Below, in pieces: positions 56,012 through 64,000 of a stretch of DNA of 64,000 nucleotides. Position 1 is the stretch's first letter. Every line of letters starts with the position of its first letter. Both the position numbers and the translations under genes were made by a program. Below the pieces are notes generated by a model that did no database searches, was not told the DNA's origin, and was given only the letters and a program-made list of their open reading frames with translations. The DNA comes from Pseudomonadota bacterium (GTDB lineage Bacteria > Pseudomonadota > Gammaproteobacteria > Steroidobacterales > Steroidobacteraceae), in contig JAEYXD010000176.1 of assembly GCA_023428645.1 (NCBI GenBank), positions 1 through 64,000 on the forward strand. The letters are read 5' to 3'.

Positions 56012-56413
56012 ATGCACTACTCGGCCCTCATCCCTCACATCGTCGTCAACGACGGCGAGGCGGCGATCAAATTCTACGAGAACGCTTTCGGTGCGACTTG
56101 CGAGGCGAAGCACCGGGCGGAAGATGGCAAGCGCCTCATGCACGCTCACCTCAAGATCGGCGATGGTACGTTGTTCCTGCATGACGACTTTCCCGAGTTC
56201 GGCTCTGCGGGTGCGCAGGCGCCAACGAGACTCGGCGGCACGAGTTGTACACTTCATTTCGAGACATCCGATGCGGATACGGCATGGCAACGCGCCCTGA
56301 AGGCTGGCGCAGAAGTCGTCGTGCCGCTCGACAACCAGTTTTGGGGGCAGCGCTATGGACAGGTCAGAGACCCGTTCGGTCATGTGTGGTCCATAGGCGG
56401 GCCTTTGAAATAG
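56012..56413 (+). CDS. VOC-family protein (PhnB-like glyoxalase fold)
   Basis: A 133-residue vicinal-oxygen-chelate protein. It starts LIPHIVVNDGEAAIKFYENAFGA, and has a metal/ligand-like His in MHAHLKIGDGTLFLHDDFPEFG, GTSCTLHFETSDAD and the C-terminal QRYGQVRDPFGHVWSIG. The PhnB/YjdN subgroup is widespread and mostly of unknown function. Its ribosome-binding region is duplicated 180 bp upstream. Confidence 0.9.
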   Translation: MHYSALIPHIVVNDGEAAIKFYENAFGATCEAKHRAEDGKRLMHAHLKIGDGTLFLHDDFPEFGSAGAQAPTRLGGTSCTLHFETSDADTAWQRALKAGAEVVVPLDNQFWGQRYGQVRDPFGHVWSIGGPLK

Positions 56414-56575
56414 CGTGGACGAGCGTCGCATGTGATTCGGAACGCGGGAACCGTAACCCCATTCGCGCAGCGAGCGACGCCTCCTGCATTCGTGGCGTTG
56501 AGTCCTTGCTAACCTTTTCCTTGCTGCTCCGTCCAACTGTGGCCCTTCGAAACCTCAACCGCCACCAGCAATCCC

Positions 56576-57418
56576 ATGCCCGCACCGATACGCGTCGTTT
56601 GTTGCATGTTCATCCTCGCCGCAAGCACCCCATCGCCGCAGGCCGAGCCAGCTCTATCGGCCGAGCGTCAAACGATCAAACTCGAGCGCTTTCGCAAGGC
56701 GCTCTGGACGGTGAAGGTCACCCTGAACGGTAAGACTGGCAACTTCCTGCTCGATACCGGCGGCGGCAAGACGATGGTGACGGAGCGCTTCGCAACCGGT
56801 TGGGAGTGCACGTTTCGGGGACGCCTGACCGGATACAACATGTTCGGGGAACGCATCGACTCGCCGTTGTGCGATGGGGTCGACATTCGCGCGGACGGGG
56901 TGGATCTCACGCGTGGTGAGGTCGGCAAGATCGACTTCGGCGATCGCTTTGGCGACAACTCACCCGACGGCCTGCTCTCGCTCGACGTGTTCGACGGCAA
57001 GGCCATCACATTGGATCAAGCGAACGCAACCCTGATCGTCGAATCGACGGCGAGCCTGCAACAACGCGTCGCGCACATGCGAGAGTTACCGCTGCGCGTG
57101 TCGCGCGAATGCTCCGCGAAATGTCTGAGCATCTTTCTCGGCGTGGCGCGCGACGAAGGCACGACCTGGTTGACACTCGATTCGGGAGCGGGCGGCGTGT
57201 CCCTGATCGCCAAGGAGTATGCCAAAGCATTTGCGCTCGACACCGGTGAGGCGGAACAGCGACTCAGATTCCAGCTGACGGAGGGAGTCATAGTGGATAG
57301 TCCAGTGCTCGTGACCGACATGATCATGGACGGCAATCTCGGTCAGCCGTTCTTGAGTCGCTACGTGGTCACCCTGGATTTAGGCGCGAGTCGCATGTGG
57401 ATTGCGCCACGAGAGTAG
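56576..57418 (+). CDS. Putative aspartic protease with two active-site motifs
   Basis: A 280-residue protein with an N-terminal signal-like stretch (MFILAASTPSPQA). FLLDTGGGKTMV (Asp about residue 60, DTG) and WLTLDSGAGGVSLI (Asp about 202, DSG) look like two retropepsin-type catalytic motifs in one chain. This is rarer in bacteria than single-motif clan AA proteins. FLSRYVVTLDLGASRMWI near the end supports the fold. Peptidase activity is inference. A shorter start at the internal Met (residue 11) is possible. Confidence 0.7.
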   Translation: MPAPIRVVCCMFILAASTPSPQAEPALSAERQTIKLERFRKALWTVKVTLNGKTGNFLLDTGGGKTMVTERFATGWECTFRGRLTGYNMFGERIDSPLCDGVDIRADGVDLTRGEVGKIDFGDRFGDNSPDGLLSLDVFDGKAITLDQANATLIVESTASLQQRVAHMRELPLRVSRECSAKCLSIFLGVARDEGTTWLTLDSGAGGVSLIAKEYAKAFALDTGEAEQRLRFQLTEGVIVDSPVLVTDMIMDGNLGQPFLSRYVVTLDLGASRMWIAPRE

Positions 57419-57696
57419 GCAACACGAAGCCGCGTCATCGCGCGATCGCGCTTCATCGAAGACTGCCCATGCCGCACCGCACGCACGCGACTCGAGCGAG
57501 AAGCAAGCGCAGCCGACGCGCGGCTCGAAAAAATGATGCATAGCCGAAGAATTGCCGCGTCGCAGGCCTAACGCGCGTCAATACAGCCGCGGATTGAGTT
57601 TGCCGCCAGCCACGTCTAACGCAGGAGGCGCGGCAAATACAGTGGGTGACCGTGTTGTGCCACCACTATGCTTGCGCGCGGAGGAAGGAGTCGGCG

Positions 57697-59385
57697 TTGA
57701 ACGATAGTGCGACGCATGAGCAAGGTGTAAGTGCACCTACCTTGCTGCATTCACGCCGGACGTATGCCTGGCTGGGCATTTCCACCGCAACCGTCATTTG
57801 GTTTCTGCTCGCCGCTGGCCGTCCGCTCGTACATCCCGATGAGGGCCGTTACGCGGAAATTCCGCGCGAGATGCTCGCATCGGGTGACTGGGTCACGCCT
57901 CATCTCAACGGTGTTGCGTACTTCGAGAAGCCGCCGCTGCAGTACTGGGCGACCGCACTCGCATATCGCGTGTTCGGCATCAGCGAATGGAGCGCGCGCT
58001 TCTGGACGCTACTATCGGGCTGGCTCGATGTCGTGCTCGTGTTTCTGCTCGCGAATCGCATCTGGGGACCGCGAACCGCCATGGTGGCAGCGGCATTGTT
58101 GGCATCCTCGCTGCTGCACTTCGTCATGGGTCAGCTGATGACGCTGGATATGGCATTCACATGTCTGACGACGGCAACCCTGTGCGCCTTCTGCATGGCT
58201 CAACTGAATCGAGACATGGCGCCCTCCGCGAGCCGTTGGTGGATGCTTGCGAGCTGGGCGTTCCTCGCACTCGCGACGTTGACGAAAGGCATCGCCGCGC
58301 CGCTGATTGCCGGATCGGTCGTCGGCCTCTATGTGCTGTGGCAGCGCGATTGGAGAGTTCTACGTACGCTCCGGCCGGTGCTCGGTCCCATGGTTTTCGC
58401 GGCCATCGCCGTGCCATGGTTTGTCCTTGCGGCGCGTGCGCACTCGGATTTTCTCTCCTTCTTCTTTGTCCACGAACATCTGCAGCGCTACCTGACTGAC
58501 AGCGCGCGGCGCGTCGAGCCATGGTGGTTTTTCCTGACCATTCTCGCCGTTGGCGTTCTGCCCTGGTTGCCGCAGATGGCGAGCGCTCTATGGCGTGGCT
58601 GGCGCGCGAGCGCCGCTCCCGGGCACTTCGACGTCCTGCGCCTGCTCTGGATCTGGTGCGTCTTCGTCCTCGTATTCTTCTCGGCGTCGCAATCAAAGCT
58701 CGCGCCATACGTGCTGCCGATCGTTCCGATGCTCGCGCTGCTGACGGCAGCTCGCCGAGCACAAGACGACGTCCGCGCACTGCGCATCAGCATCTGCGTC
58801 TTGCTCGTCGGCGCGGTCGCATTGATCGGCTACGTCGTCTTCGCGAAGTCGTTCGGTGCCGATACCTTCGTCCTGGAACTGGTGGACCGGGTCCGACCCG
58901 CCGCACTGGCGTTTGGTGTCATCGCGATCGCGACCGTCGCCGCTTGCTGGAGGGCGGTGCGTCACGGACGCACGACCTTCGCGGTGCTGGGGGTGGCGGC
59001 GGCCTGGTTTCTCGGTCTGTCGATGACCTTCGCGACGCTGGATCATCCGGCGCTGCGCTCAGGACGTTCACTGGCGGCTCAAATTCCCGCCTCGCTCGCT
59101 GCCCAAGCACCGATCTTCAGCATCCATACGTACGATCAGACGCTGCCCTTCTATTTGCGGCGAACGATGGTGCTCGTCAATACGCACGGAGAGCTCGACT
59201 TCGGTCTACGGTCCGCGCCCGAGATGGCTATTGCCGATACACAACGCTTCTCGGAAATCTGGCAGAGCTTGCCCGAGGGAATCGCAATCATGCCGAGGGA
59301 ATCCTACGAGCAGATGCGCGACGCGGGACTGTCGATGCGAGTGCTCGGCCAGGATCGCCGACGTATTGCGGTGAGTCGCCGATGA
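57697..59385 (+). CDS. arnT: ArnT-type glycosyltransferase (lipid A aminoarabinose transferase)
   Basis: A 562-residue polytopic GT83/PMT-superfamily protein with about 12 membrane segments. The first periplasmic loop has HPDEGRYAEIPREML, with the Asp-Glu catalytic-type pair, followed by GVAYFEKPPLQYW. ArnT moves L-Ara4N from undecaprenyl phosphate to lipid A at the periplasmic face. I chose TTG 57697 because GGAGGAAGGAG lies 6 nt upstream; a GTG 51 nt earlier lacks good spacing. It leads the arn run, overlapping the next gene. Confidence 0.88.
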   Translation: MNDSATHEQGVSAPTLLHSRRTYAWLGISTATVIWFLLAAGRPLVHPDEGRYAEIPREMLASGDWVTPHLNGVAYFEKPPLQYWATALAYRVFGISEWSARFWTLLSGWLDVVLVFLLANRIWGPRTAMVAAALLASSLLHFVMGQLMTLDMAFTCLTTATLCAFCMAQLNRDMAPSASRWWMLASWAFLALATLTKGIAAPLIAGSVVGLYVLWQRDWRVLRTLRPVLGPMVFAAIAVPWFVLAARAHSDFLSFFFVHEHLQRYLTDSARRVEPWWFFLTILAVGVLPWLPQMASALWRGWRASAAPGHFDVLRLLWIWCVFVLVFFSASQSKLAPYVLPIVPMLALLTAARRAQDDVRALRISICVLLVGAVALIGYVVFAKSFGADTFVLELVDRVRPAALAFGVIAIATVAACWRAVRHGRTTFAVLGVAAAWFLGLSMTFATLDHPALRSGRSLAAQIPASLAAQAPIFSIHTYDQTLPFYLRRTMVLVNTHGELDFGLRSAPEMAIADTQRFSEIWQSLPEGIAIMPRESYEQMRDAGLSMRVLGQDRRRIAVSRR

Positions 59386-59759
59386 CTGCCATCACATGGG
59401 GTCTCGTCATGAGCGGTGTCGTGCTGAATGCGGCGGCGCAACTGCTGCTCAAGGCGGCGACGGCGGCCACGGGGCCGATCGCCTTGAGCTGGGCTGGCGT
59501 CGCAAGCGCCGCACCGCGCCTGCTGTCTCATTACGGCGCGTGGGGCGGCATCGCCTGCTACGTCGTGAGTGTATTGGTCTGGATACTCGCGTTGTCGCGT
59601 GCGCCCGTCAGCGTTCTCTACCCGCTCGTGTCCATCGGCTACATCGTCAATGCCATCGGCGCGATGCTGCTGCTCGGCGAATCGCTGCCGCTCGTGAAGC
59701 TCATCGGCATCGCCGTGATCATGCTCGGCGTCTTCATCCTCACACAGAGTTCCGCATGA
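59382..59759 (+). CDS. SMR-type membrane protein, ArnE/ArnF-like
   Basis: A 125-residue protein with four hydrophobic helices and the EamA/SMR half-unit signature (LNAAAQLLLKAATA near the start; APVSVLYPLVSIGYIVNAIGA, LLLGESLPLVKLIGIAVI). In enterobacteria ArnE and ArnF form a heterodimer that flips undecaprenyl-P-L-Ara4N. Here only one such gene lies between arnT and arnB, so it may work as a homodimer, or a partner may lie beyond arnD. It overlaps arnT and arnB by ATGA. Confidence 0.85.
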   Translation: MTAITWGLVMSGVVLNAAAQLLLKAATAATGPIALSWAGVASAAPRLLSHYGAWGGIACYVVSVLVWILALSRAPVSVLYPLVSIGYIVNAIGAMLLLGESLPLVKLIGIAVIMLGVFILTQSSA

Positions 59760-60877
59760 CTACCCTTCCCTTCGCGCGGCCTACGCTGGACGAGCCGACG
59801 ATTGCCGCCGTCGGCGAAGTGCTGCGCTCCGGCTGGATCACGACCGGACCCTACAACGCGAAGTTCGAGAGCGCGCTGTCCTCGTACTTCGACGGACGCA
59901 ACGTCCGTACGCTCAGCTCCGGCACAGCGGCGCTCGAAATCGCGTTGCTCGCCGCCGGTGTTGGCAGCGGCGATGAAGTCATCGTGCCGGCAATGAGCTT
60001 TGCAGCAAGCGCGAATGTCGTACTGCGCGTGGGTGCCCAACCCGTCTTCGTCGATGTCGAGTTGACCAGTCGCAACCTCGATCTCGCGCGAGTCGAGGCA
60101 GCGATCTCCGAGCGCACGCGCGCCATCATGCCGGTTCATTTCGCCGGACTGCCGGTGGACCTCGATCGCCTCTACGAGATCGCAGGCGCGCACGGGCTGC
60201 GTGTGATCGAGGATGCCGCGCACGCCATCGGCAGCCGCCTGCGCGGCCGGCGTATCGGCGCCTTCGGCGACATCACCTGCTTCAGCTTCCATCCCAACAA
60301 GAACATGACCACGATCGAAGGCGGTGCGATTGCATTCGGTCACGCCGCGGAGGGCCCCACGATCGAAGCGGCGCGCTTTCACGGAATCGAGCGCGATGCC
60401 GACGGCAACGTCGACGTGCTGGTCGCCGGGGGCAAATACAACCTGTCGGATGTCGCGGCACGAATCGGCCTGGCTCAGCTGGAACGCCTGGACGATTTCA
60501 CCCGGCGCCGGCGCGCGCTCGCCTCGCTCTATTTCGATGAGCTCGCGATTGACCCGCCTGGCGTCCTGCCCGAGCGCGGTGACGAGGGTCATTCCTGGAA
60601 CATGTTCACGCTGCTGCTGCCGTTCGGCCGCCTTGGGATGACACGACCGCAATTTCAGCAGGCAATGAGCAAGCGCGGCGTCGCCATCGGCGTGCACTAC
60701 CCGTCGCTTCCAGGTCTGACGGTCTACGCGCGGCTGGGGCATCGGGAAGAGCGCTATCCGAACGCCGCGCGCATCGGACGCGAAACCGTGACCTTGCCCC
60801 TGTTCCCGTCCATGACGGACGACGATGTTCGGCACGTGTGCGGCAGTCTGCGAGAAGTCCTGGGTCAACGAACATGA
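59756..60877 (+). CDS. arnB: UDP-4-amino-4-deoxy-L-arabinose aminotransferase
   Basis: A 373-residue DegT/DnrJ/EryC1 aminotransferase. It has LRSGWITTGPYN, TLSSGTAALEIAL, VIVPAMSFAASANVV, EDAAHAIGS and the PLP-lysine motif SFHPNKNMTTIEGG (Lys about 182). It transaminates UDP-4-keto-pentose, the product of the ArnA dehydrogenase, using glutamate. It overlaps both neighbours by ATGA. The length and motifs match ArnB well. Confidence 0.93.
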   Translation: MTTLPFARPTLDEPTIAAVGEVLRSGWITTGPYNAKFESALSSYFDGRNVRTLSSGTAALEIALLAAGVGSGDEVIVPAMSFAASANVVLRVGAQPVFVDVELTSRNLDLARVEAAISERTRAIMPVHFAGLPVDLDRLYEIAGAHGLRVIEDAAHAIGSRLRGRRIGAFGDITCFSFHPNKNMTTIEGGAIAFGHAAEGPTIEAARFHGIERDADGNVDVLVAGGKYNLSDVAARIGLAQLERLDDFTRRRRALASLYFDELAIDPPGVLPERGDEGHSWNMFTLLLPFGRLGMTRPQFQQAMSKRGVAIGVHYPSLPGLTVYARLGHREERYPNAARIGRETVTLPLFPSMTDDDVRHVCGSLREVLGQRT

Positions 60878-61854
60878 GCGCTCAACCCCGAACGGCAGCG
60901 CACGCGTCGCCCGCGCTGAGCGTCGTCGTGCCCGTATTCAACGAGGAGTCGTGTCTGCCCGCGTTGTTCGAGCGACTGTACGCGGCACTGGACGCGTTAG
61001 GACGCTCCTTCGAATGCGTGTTCGTCGACGACGGCAGCAGCGATCGCTCGGTGGCGCTGTTGCGGCTGATGTTTCAGCGGCGTCCGCGCGAGACACGCGT
61101 CATCGTACTGCGCAGCAACTTTGGACAGCATGCCGCGATCCGCGCCGGGTTCGAGCGCGCGCGCGGCGAGTTCGTCATCACTCTCGATGCGGATCTACAG
61201 AACCCCCCGGAGGAGATCGCGAAGCTCGTCGAGCGCTTCGACGAGGGCTACGACTATGTGGGCACGATTCGCGCGGAGCGGCATGACCGGTGGTGGCGGC
61301 GCAAGGCCTCCGCGGCGATGAACCTGGTGCGCGAGAACCTCTCCGGCATCCACATGACGGATCAGGGCTGCATGTTGCGCGGCTACGCGCGCGGAATCGT
61401 CGAGACGATCAACCAATCGCACGAGGTCAGCACGTTCCTGCCGGCGCTTGGCAGCTTGTACGCGCAGCGCACGATCGAAATTCCGGTGCGTCACGAAGCG
61501 CGCGCGGCCGGCGCTTCGAAGTATTCGCTGTATCGCCTGATGCGGCTCAATTTCGATCTGATGACAGGCTTCTCGCTCGCGCCGCTGCAGATCTTCTCGA
61601 TGGTCGGCGTCGTGGTATCGCTTCTCTCGCTGCTGCTCGTCGTGTTCCTGATCGTACGCCGGATCGTCGTAGGCCCCGAAGCCGAAGGCGTGTTCACGTT
61701 GTTCGCCATCGTCTTCCTGTTGATCGGCATCGTGCTGTTCGGCATCGGACTGCTCGGTGAGTACATCGGCCGCATCTTCCTGCAAGTTCGCGACCGTCCT
61801 CGATACGTCATTAGCGCCGTGATCGAGTCAGATCACGGCGGCGACGGAACATGA
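60874..61854 (+). CDS. arnC: Undecaprenyl-phosphate 4-deoxy-4-formamido-L-arabinose transferase
   Basis: A 326-residue GT2 enzyme. The GT-A domain shows VVPVFNEESCLPAL, VFVDDGSSDRS and ITLDADLQNPPEEI. Two C-terminal transmembrane segments (about 235-300) carry FAIVFLLIGIVLFGIGLLGE. It transfers Ara4FN from UDP to undecaprenyl phosphate at the cytoplasmic face. ATG 60874 overlaps the arnB stop; a longer open frame upstream lacks homology. Confidence 0.94.
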   Translation: MSAQPRTAAHASPALSVVVPVFNEESCLPALFERLYAALDALGRSFECVFVDDGSSDRSVALLRLMFQRRPRETRVIVLRSNFGQHAAIRAGFERARGEFVITLDADLQNPPEEIAKLVERFDEGYDYVGTIRAERHDRWWRRKASAAMNLVRENLSGIHMTDQGCMLRGYARGIVETINQSHEVSTFLPALGSLYAQRTIEIPVRHEARAAGASKYSLYRLMRLNFDLMTGFSLAPLQIFSMVGVVVSLLSLLLVVFLIVRRIVVGPEAEGVFTLFAIVFLLIGIVLFGIGLLGEYIGRIFLQVRDRPRYVISAVIESDHGGDGT

Positions 61855-62762
61855 CGGCCGTGGTATTCGCCTTCAGCGAGGTCGGCGTGCGCTGCCTGCG
61901 TGTCCTGCTGCGGCGCGATGTGCATGTCGCGCTCGTGGTCACGCACGAGGACGATCCCGCCGAGGAGCGCTGGTTCGGCAGTGTCGCCGAGCTTGCGGCA
62001 CAGCATGGCATCCGAACGACGAAACCGGACGATCCGAATGCTGACCTTCCGCTCGAAGCCATCGAGCAGCTGCGTCCCGACTTCCTGTTCTCGTTCTACT
62101 ATCGTCACATGCTCTGCGATCGCTTGCTGCGGGCAGCCACGCGCGGCGCGCTGAACATGCATGGCTCACTGCTGCCGAAGTACCGCGGCCGCGCGCCCAT
62201 CCACTGGGCCATCATTCACGGTGAAAGCGAGACGGGCGCAAGTCTTCACTACATGGAGGCTCGGCCCGACGCGGGCCCGCTCGTGGGACAAGAGTCCGTG
62301 CCGATCCTCATCAACGACACAGCGCTCGATGTCTCACTGAAAGTGGCCGGCGCGGCGGAGCGGTTGCTGGACCGGTGCTTGCCTTCGCTGCTCGATGGCA
62401 CCGCGCGCGCCACGCCACTGAATCTCGCGTGCGGTTCGTACTACGGCCGCCGTCGCCCGGAGGACGGCGCTATTCATTGGGACCGTCCGGCGCTCGAAAT
62501 CCACAATCTCATTCGTGCGGTGGCGCCGCCGTTTCCCGGTGCGTTCGGACACTGCAAGGGGCGAACGCTGCGCGTGCTCGGGAGCCGCTATCACGAGCGG
62601 CCGGCGCGCCATGTGCAGCAGGCTCCCTGTCTCTACATCGACGCTCACGAACTGCAGCTCGATTGCCGTGACGGCAAGCAGCTCACGCTGACGCGGGCCG
62701 AGCTCGATGGAATCCCGCTGACCGCCGCTACGTTCGCGGGTGCCTCGCCTTGGTCGCTTTGA
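61851..62762 (+). CDS. UDP-L-Ara4N formyltransferase (stand-alone ArnA N-terminal domain)
   Basis: A 303-residue formyltransferase. The catalytic residues are visible: Asn 102 and His 104 in LNMHGSLLPKYRGRAPIHW and Asp 140 in EARPDAGPL. It formylates UDP-L-Ara4N with N10-formyl-tetrahydrofolate, after which ArnC transfers it. In enterobacteria this activity is fused to a C-terminal decarboxylase in ArnA. Here the protein ends after its OB-like C terminus and the decarboxylase is a separate gene. Confidence 0.93.
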   Translation: MTAVVFAFSEVGVRCLRVLLRRDVHVALVVTHEDDPAEERWFGSVAELAAQHGIRTTKPDDPNADLPLEAIEQLRPDFLFSFYYRHMLCDRLLRAATRGALNMHGSLLPKYRGRAPIHWAIIHGESETGASLHYMEARPDAGPLVGQESVPILINDTALDVSLKVAGAAERLLDRCLPSLLDGTARATPLNLACGSYYGRRRPEDGAIHWDRPALEIHNLIRAVAPPFPGAFGHCKGRTLRVLGSRYHERPARHVQQAPCLYIDAHELQLDCRDGKQLTLTRAELDGIPLTAATFAGASPWSL

Positions 62763-62787
62763 TTCACCCTTCTCGCGGGCCATTCTC

Positions 62788-63894
62788 ATGAAACGCATAC
62801 TCATCCTGGGCGTCAACGGCTTCATCGGCCACCATCTCACGCGCCAACTGCTGTCGCGCACCGATTGGCACGTCTTCGGCATGGATCTGCAGAGTGATCG
62901 CGTCGAACCATTTCTGCGCGACCCGCGCTTTCATTTCGTCGAAGGCGACATCACGATCAATCGCGAGTGGGTGGAGTACAACATCCGCAAGTGCGATGTC
63001 GTCCTGCCGCTCGTCGCGATCGCTACGCCCGCAACCTATGTACGCGAGCCCCTCAAGGTGTTCGAGCTGGACTTCGAGGCGAATCTGCCGATCGTCCGGC
63101 ACTGCGTGAAGTACCGAACCCGCATCATCTTTCCCTCGACCTCCGAGGTGTATGGAATGAGCGCCGACACGAAATTCGATCCCTATGCGTCGAACCTCGT
63201 GCTCGGTCCGGTCAACAAGTCGCGCTGGATCTATTCGTGCGCCAAGCAACTGCTGGATCGGATCATCTGGAGCTATGGCGCCGAGCAGCAGCTCGATTTC
63301 ACGCTGATCAGGCCCTTCAACTGGATCGGCTCCGGGCTCGACAGCATTCTCACGCCGAAGGAAGGCAGCTCGCGCGTGCTCACGCAATTTCTCGGCAACA
63401 TCGTACGCGGCGAGAACATCCAGCTCGTCGACGGCGGCGCGCAGATGCGCTCGTTTACCTACATCGACGATGCGATGGACTGCCTGCTCAAGATCATCGA
63501 CAACCCCGGCGGCATCGCAAGCGGCAAGATCTACAACATCGGCAATCCGGCGAACAACTACTCCATCCGCCAACTCGCCGAGATGATGCTGAAGATCGCG
63601 CGTTCCCGGCCGGAATATCGGGAGTCCGCGCAGTGCGTGAGGATCGGCGTCGTCGCATCCTCCGACTACTACGGTGAGGGCTACCAGGACATTCAAACGC
63701 GAGTGCCGCTCATCGACAACACGTGCCGCGATCTGCAATGGCAACCCAGCACGGACATGCATGCGGCGCTCGAAGCGATCTTCGAATCCTATGCCGCGGA
63801 CCTGCAGCGAGTGAGGGAGCTGACGTGCGGCGTCATGCCGCCCTTTCCAAGCATCGAGGGGACCGCGGCTGCAGCGCGCATGATCGGTGGATGA
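62788..63894 (+). CDS. UDP-glucuronate decarboxylase/dehydrogenase (stand-alone ArnA C-terminal domain)
   Basis: A 368-residue short-chain dehydrogenase/NDP-sugar epimerase-fold protein. [13 protein letters not shown] is the NAD-binding motif, with [25 protein letters not shown] (Tyr and Lys) and [13 protein letters not shown] following. It oxidatively decarboxylates UDP-glucuronate to UDP-4-keto-arabinose-type sugar, the substrate of ArnB. It is the counterpart of the ArnA C-terminal domain. It starts 25 bp after the formyltransferase stop with no strong ribosome-binding site visible. Confidence 0.93.
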   Translation: MKRILILGVNGFIGHHLTRQLLSRTDWHVFGMDLQSDRVEPFLRDPRFHFVEGDITINREWVEYNIRKCDVVLPLVAIATPATYVREPLKVFELDFEANLPIVRHCVKYRTRIIFPSTSEVYGMSADTKFDPYASNLVLGPVNKSRWIYSCAKQLLDRIIWSYGAEQQLDFTLIRPFNWIGSGLDSILTPKEGSSRVLTQFLGNIVRGENIQLVDGGAQMRSFTYIDDAMDCLLKIIDNPGGIASGKIYNIGNPANNYSIRQLAEMMLKIARSRPEYRESAQCVRIGVVASSDYYGEGYQDIQTRVPLIDNTCRDLQWQPSTDMHAALEAIFESYAADLQRVRELTCGVMPPFPSIEGTAAAARMIGG

Positions 63895-64000
63895 GCGGTC
63901 GAATCGCTCTCAAGATCGATGTCGACACGTTGCGCGGGACGCTCGAAGGCGTGCCGCCGCTGATGCAGCTGCTGCGACGCCATGGCGTGAACGCGACATT
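63891..64000 (+). CDS. arnD: ArnD polysaccharide deacetylase-type deformylase, N-terminal part
   Basis: The final 110 bases encode 36 residues beginning [21 protein letters not shown]. This matches the start of ArnD, where the IDVDT Asp is a catalytic/metal-binding residue of the NodB-type domain. ArnD deformylates undecaprenyl-P-Ara4FN before transfer to lipid A. ATG 63891 overlaps the previous stop (ATGA). The gene is cut by the window edge. Confidence 0.88.
   Translation, partial: MSGRIALKIDVDTLRGTLEGVPPLMQLLRRHGVNAT

Noticed and set aside
57419..57696. A PmrA-box-type operator upstream of the arn operon
   Set aside because: I looked for paired CTTAAT-like half-sites and found none, so control by a PmrA-type regulator cannot be claimed.

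Overview
The window looks like chromosomal DNA of a GC-rich gammaproteobacterium, plausibly on the Xanthomonadales/Steroidobacter/Nevskiales side. The reasons are high-GC codon use, type II secretion genes with a rhombosortase, a fabD-fabG-acpP-fabF-pabB-pabC-mltG-tmk-holB-pilZ cluster and an L-Ara4N lipid A operon. No rRNA, tRNA, CRISPR array, integrase or intact insertion sequence was recognised. Nearly all of the window is conserved core and housekeeping gene content. The accessory-looking part is about 49.9-57.6 kb.

Layout. (1) 1-3.6 kb (+): end of metX, then a metB-type PLP enzyme, a nitronate monooxygenase and a crotonase. (2) 3.6-3.9 kb (-): a candidate structured small RNA with its own terminator. 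(3) 3.9-10.9 kb (-): ilvC-leuA-ilvE-leuC-leuD-leuB, headed by a 33-residue leader peptide rich in Val/Ile/Leu and an attenuator hairpin. (4) 11.1-17.7 kb (+): M17 aminopeptidase, EamA transporter, ilvD, HMG-CoA lyase, GntR/FCD regulator and peroxiredoxin. (5) 17.8-19.5 kb (-): etfB-etfA. (6) 19.8-30.3 kb (+): maleate-isomerase-like protein, AlaA-like aminotransferase, an AddB/AddA-like nuclease-helicase pair, a beta-propeller protein and a secreted alpha/beta hydrolase. (7) 30.3-36.3 kb (-): gspG-H-I-J-K-L-M-N, with a divergent rhombosortase gene at 36.4 kb. (8) 37.0-45.9 kb (+): the fatty-acid/folate/cell-wall/replication cluster. (9) 45.9-49.9 kb (-): a cNMP-rhodanese fusion, a two-domain beta-oxidation enzyme and an EEP-family phosphodiesterase. 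(10) 50.0-57.4 kb: mixed small genes, including a TIR-like protein, a decayed repeat-containing locus, a lipoprotein, a thioesterase, RidA, an amidohydrolase, a VOC protein and a two-motif aspartic protease. (11) 57.7-64.0 kb (+): arnT, an SMR protein, arnB, arnC, a split arnA and the start of arnD.

How the parts work together. ilvC, ilvE and ilvD act in valine/isoleucine synthesis and leuABCD make leucine. The leader peptide suggests the minus-strand operon senses charged branched-chain tRNAs. HMG-CoA lyase, crotonase, the two-domain beta-oxidation enzyme and EtfAB fit acyl-CoA and leucine catabolism. GspG-N form the pseudopilus and inner-membrane assembly of type II secretion, and the rhombosortase beside them would process GlyGly-CTERM substrates of that pathway. 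The arn operon makes and attaches 4-amino-4-deoxy-L-arabinose to lipid A, which typically lowers susceptibility to cationic peptides.

Most notable observations: the ilvC leader peptide/attenuator, the orphan structured RNA at 3.62-3.83 kb, the rhombosortase-gsp pairing, odd low-complexity regions in the minor pseudopilins GspI and GspH, an orphan TIR-like gene, a decayed internally repeated locus with a palindromic AT-rich site, two hairpin-plus-G-quadruplex repeats, and a split arnA.
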